Of a stretch of 7,295 bases of DNA, positions 4,896 to 7,295 are shown piece after piece (the first letter of the stretch is position 1; each line of letters starts with the position of its first letter). Source of the stretch: DASSFG01 sp035547915 (GTDB lineage Bacteria > Planctomycetota > Planctomycetia > Pirellulales > JAICIG01). Below the pieces are notes generated by a model. The model did not search any database. It saw only the letters and a program-made list of their open reading frames with translations, and was not told the origin of the DNA. The stretch spans positions 1 to 7,295 of the forward strand of contig DASZTS010000127.1 of NCBI GenBank assembly GCA_035547915.1, read 5' to 3'. Both the position numbers and the translations under genes were made by a program.

Positions 4896-6040
4896 GCCTC
4901 GGCAGGAACACCTTCCTTCGCAATCCCTAGCAAGCCATCGGCGAGCCGCGTCCATGAGAACGCGCGCATATCTACGGCGGCCTGTTTCGCGATCGATTGC
5001 AAGCGACCTCTGTTCTGGTAACACCATTCGAGCTTGGCAATCGTCTCGTCGAGGCTGGGATCGTGCCAGGTTGCGAGCAATTCGCCGTAGGGGCGAAACT
5101 CAATCGGGCGATGGCTTTCGATCAGTACCGCGTTCGAGCGACGCAGGATGTCCTTGTGGCCGGTGTTGTAGCTCGCCAGGGCGGGCTTGCCGCAGGCGAG
5201 ATATTCCATGAGGACCATGTTGTTGCCGCCTTCGGCGCGATTGGGAAAAATACCTAAATCCGTCGCGTGGTACAGGTCGGGAAGCAGGCGATGATTACGT
5301 GGGCCGACGGGGATGACGCGATCAAGGTCGATGCCATGGCTGGCAAGCAAGGCGCTGATCCAGGCGTGATAGTCGTCATCCCTTGGCGGAAAGTAGCGGA
5401 TGTGAGGCGATGCCGCCATGGTGTCGCGGGTTTTGGGCCAGACGTTGTGCCAGGAGTGGACGAGCATCACGTCCTTGTGGCGGTCCTGCAAGACCTTGTA
5501 AGCGCGGATAACGATGTCCTGGCCTTTGCGCAGCTCGAACTTGCCGCCGGAAAAGATCACGAATCGGTCCTGAAGAAACGTCCGCGGCTCGGTGCGCGGT
5601 GTGAACCGCGTGGTATCGACTCCGTGCGGTAGCACGGAGACTTCAGTCAGACCATGCTGGCGCAGCACGTTGGCGCAATAACCGGAAGCTGCGACGAGAT
5701 GACGATAATTGCGGCGAGCCTGGGCAACGGCTTCGGGCAGTAGTCGATCCTCTTCGAAGACGGCGTAGCCGACAGCGGCGGGCGGAAGGCCCGGCACAAA
5801 CGGATCGAGCGTGCGGCCGATCGCGGCCTGGATGAGCGGGACATTGGCTGAGCTGACGTCGCTCGGGCTGACAAGCAGCCGGCGCAAGTGATAGCGTTCG
5901 AATTCGTCATCGAGGCGTTGGTCGATGTCCGGCGGCGCGATGACACGGACATCGGTCGAGCGCGCCATGGCAAAGGCGATCTCTTTGCCGAGGACGCCCC
6001 AGCCGAAGTTTGAGCCGTAGGGAACACCGAGGTAAATCAT
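4892..6040 (-). CDS. Glycosyltransferase, GT4-like (GT-B fold)
   Basis: A 382-residue retaining-type glycosyltransferase expected to transfer a sugar from a nucleotide donor in the cytoplasm. The N-terminal half starts MIYLGVPYGSNFGWGVLGKE, with a glycine-rich acceptor-side loop. The C-terminal half has LPHGVDTTRF (137-146), FSGGKFELRKGQDI (163-176) and the donor-site element RAEGGNNMVLMEYLACGKPA, in which E270 and E279 correspond to the E-x7-E signature with one extra residue. ATG at 6040 overlaps the preceding methyltransferase stop as ATGA, which fixes the start; the same frame is open to 6250, but that part is antisense-like noise over the methyltransferase. The gene ends the minus-strand run. 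Its stop overlaps that of the convergent 4236 methyltransferase, which leaves no room for a separate terminator. Confidence 0.9.
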   Translation of the reverse strand: MIYLGVPYGSNFGWGVLGKEIAFAMARSTDVRVIAPPDIDQRLDDEFERYHLRRLLVSPSDVSSANVPLIQAAIGRTLDPFVPGLPPAAVGYAVFEEDRLLPEAVAQARRNYRHLVAASGYCANVLRQHGLTEVSVLPHGVDTTRFTPRTEPRTFLQDRFVIFSGGKFELRKGQDIVIRAYKVLQDRHKDVMLVHSWHNVWPKTRDTMAASPHIRYFPPRDDDYHAWISALLASHGIDLDRVIPVGPRNHRLLPDLYHATDLGIFPNRAEGGNNMVLMEYLACGKPALASYNTGHKDILRRSNAVLIESHRPIEFRPYGELLATWHDPSLDETIAKLEWCYQNRGRLQSIAKQAAVDMRAFSWTRLADGLLGIAKEGVPAEA

Positions 6041-6627
6041 TGCGAGGTTTTCTGATTGATGACGAAGAGCCAGCCGCGCTGACAGCGTTCCTCGGGCCGG
6101 CTGCTCTCTTTGAAATGGAAGTGCTGCAGGCCGCGCTCGCGGACCTGGCCTTCGATCGTTGCCAGGCCCGGAAACATGCGCGGCTGATTGGTGTCGTGAA
6201 AGAACAGAAATCCACCGGCTTCCACGATGCGCAGATGCTGGTCGAGCCAACCGGCGCTGCGGAAATGATCGGCGTCGGAGACGAGGAAGTCGTAGGCATC
6301 ATCTGGGGCCAGGCGAACGAATTCCTCTTCGCCCGAGGTCACGATGGTTGCGCCGGCAGCACGCAAGGCTGCGGCGAACGGCGGCTCCGCGCCATTCCAG
6401 TCAAACCAGTTGTCCACGCTAGTGAGCGTGCCCTTGCGGTTATAACGTAGCGCGTGCAACAGGCTTCGCGTCACATAGCCGGAGCCGACGCCAAGCTCCA
6501 GAACGCGAGCCGGTTTGCGCGCGAGCACGCTGCCGACCAGAAAAACGTTATGAGCCAGGTCGATAGCAACGGCATTCTGATTGTTGAAGGTCGCGAGTAA
6601 ATCGAAGTATGGATTCAGGTCGTGCAT
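6037..6627 (-). CDS. Class I SAM-dependent methyltransferase (second of the cluster)
   Basis: A 196-residue soluble methyltransferase. Motif I is RVLELGVGSGYVTRSLL (41-57), the strand-2 acidic residue is in TSVDNW (69-74), strand 4 is FLVSDADHF (114-122), and FLFFHDT (140-146) matches the Methyltransf_24 pattern also seen in the plus-strand methyltransferase at 4236. The two share layout and motifs but have diverged widely. The start at 6627 comes nine bases after the stop of the GT9-DUF6165 gene, and the stop overlaps the GT4 start as ATGA, so the three are one transcription unit. The ribosome site is weak (GAGA), which fits translational coupling. The acceptor is unknown; a sugar or nucleotide-sugar is likely from context. 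Confidence 0.87.
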   Translation of the reverse strand: MHDLNPYFDLLATFNNQNAVAIDLAHNVFLVGSVLARKPARVLELGVGSGYVTRSLLHALRYNRKGTLTSVDNWFDWNGAEPPFAAALRAAGATIVTSGEEEFVRLAPDDAYDFLVSDADHFRSAGWLDQHLRIVEAGGFLFFHDTNQPRMFPGLATIEGQVRERGLQHFHFKESSRPEERCQRGWLFVINQKTSQ

Positions 6628-6636
6628 TGCGCGTTC

Positions 6637-7295
6637 TCATGAGCCGTGGTATTCCTTCTCTTCACGGAACTTCGCACCGAGCAGTTCGTTGATTTGCTTC
6701 TTGATCGCAGCACGGCGGTCGTTCGTGTGATACACCGAACGGGCCAGCTCGACAAATGTGGAACCGAAATCCTGCGACTGTTCGCAGGCGCGGATGTCAT
6801 TCTCGATGTCCCACAAGCGCTCGTTCACTTCCTTTAACTCGGCAATCAGCGCCGCCAAACCGGCAACCTCTCGAATACGCTCGCGTTTCGTCGCGGCAAC
6901 GACGGCCAGTTCGGCGCAAACGTTACGCAGCTTGTCCGCGTCGCTGATTCGTTCCGACTTAAGCTGCAAGATCGTGAGCTTGTCGAGCAATTCGCCGGGC
7001 GCGACTTCGAGGCGAATCGTAGCTGAGGTCGAATCGCGCTGCGTCCGCAATTCCTCGAGCATTGCCTCGAACACCGGCGCCCAGTCGCCGAGCTTCGGCT
7101 GACGGAATAGCCGCATCGTCGGATACCACAGGCAATCCGCCCGATGCTGCAGCCAGCGCCAGTCGGAAGTATGCGTCAGCGCCAACCAGACCGCCACACC
7201 AAGCGCGCCCGCCAGATGTGCAAGCGCCGAGTCGCAGGTGATGACAAGATCGAGGGCCTGCATGACCGCAGCGGTGTCGAGGAAGGCGCTGCTGT
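6637..7295 (-). CDS. C-terminal part of a GT9-like glycosyltransferase fused to a DUF6165-like domain (5' end outside window)
   Basis: The frame enters from the right edge with FLDTAAVMQALDLVITCDSA, then AHLAGALGVAVWLAL and DWRWL with WYPTMRLFRQ. This is the donor-binding end of heptosyltransferase-like (GT9) domains found after TPR repeats in many bacterial proteins. After EAMLEELRTQRDSTS the sequence becomes IRLEVAPGELLDKLTILQLK, a helical middle part, LWDIENDIR and VYHTNDRRAAIKKQINELLG. These are marks of the DUF6165 family, usually a separate protein of about 130 residues. No stop separates the two parts, so they form one protein here. The function of DUF6165 is unknown; its frequent company with glycosyltransferases suggests a scaffold or regulatory role. 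This gene heads the visible minus-strand run in the order GT9-DUF6165, methyltransferase, GT4. An ATG at 7263 is internal, not the start. Confidence 0.85.
   Translation of the reverse strand, partial: SSAFLDTAAVMQALDLVITCDSALAHLAGALGVAVWLALTHTSDWRWLQHRADCLWYPTMRLFRQPKLGDWAPVFEAMLEELRTQRDSTSATIRLEVAPGELLDKLTILQLKSERISDADKLRNVCAELAVVAATKRERIREVAGLAALIAELKEVNERLWDIENDIRACEQSQDFGSTFVELARSVYHTNDRRAAIKKQINELLGAKFREEKEYHGS

Noticed and set aside
6041..6250. Upstream in-frame extension of the GT4 gene
   Set aside because: It lies over the methyltransferase coding sequence in another frame. ATG 6040 with its ATGA overlap and the start MIYLGVPYG fits the family.
1..7295. CRISPR arrays, tRNA or rRNA genes, and an AAA+ or resolvase partner gene
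   Set aside because: No regularly spaced repeats, cloverleaf-like sequence, Walker motifs or recombinase motifs were seen in any frame I read.

Overview
The window reads as accessory DNA of a GC-rich Gram-negative bacterium, most likely a proteobacterium. That lineage guess is inference: it rests on composition, strong Shine-Dalgarno sites and gene content, with no rRNA or other marker to confirm it. It has two parts.

Part one, about 135-3532, is a transposable element with every gene on the minus strand. In transcription order it holds DDE1 (3430-1898), an IS481-like integrase-core transposase with a D-D(39)-E triad; HTH1 (1901-1410), a small helix-turn-helix and coiled-coil protein; HTH2 (1342-905), a second protein of the same type that aligns with HTH1 without gaps over 54 residues (17 identical); and DDE2 (from 908), a second and quite different integrase-core transposase with a D-D(35)-E triad. 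DDE1 and HTH1 overlap by ATGA. HTH2 and DDE2 overlap by GTGA, and an A9 run shortly before the overlap would join them by a -1 shift. No ATPase gene is present. The right end looks intact, with a TGTCCCCC tip at 3532. The left end is broken: DDE2 loses recognisable sequence just after its catalytic Glu (about 135) and runs into unrelated DNA that carries the last 30 codons of another gene (2-94, plus strand).

Part two, 3533-7295, is a glycan or surface-modification cluster. A TPR gene (4046 down to 3501, minus) is cut by the element after about 171 codons. Divergent from it is a SAM-dependent methyltransferase (4236-4895, plus), whose stop overlaps the stop of a convergent GT4-type glycosyltransferase (6040-4892, minus). 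That glycosyltransferase belongs to a tight minus-strand run: the end of a GT9-like glycosyltransferase fused to a DUF6165-like domain (7295-6637), then a second methyltransferase (6627-6037), then the GT4 gene by an ATGA overlap. TPR proteins, glycosyltransferases and small methyltransferases together suggest synthesis or decoration of a glycan on a surface polymer or protein; the acceptor cannot be read from the sequence.

The features most worth follow-up are the paired-transposase, paired-HTH operon with its probable frameshift site, several hairpins within it (one able to mask the DDE1 ribosome-binding site, one between HTH1 and HTH2, one lying inside DDE1 coding sequence), and the GT9-DUF6165 fusion.
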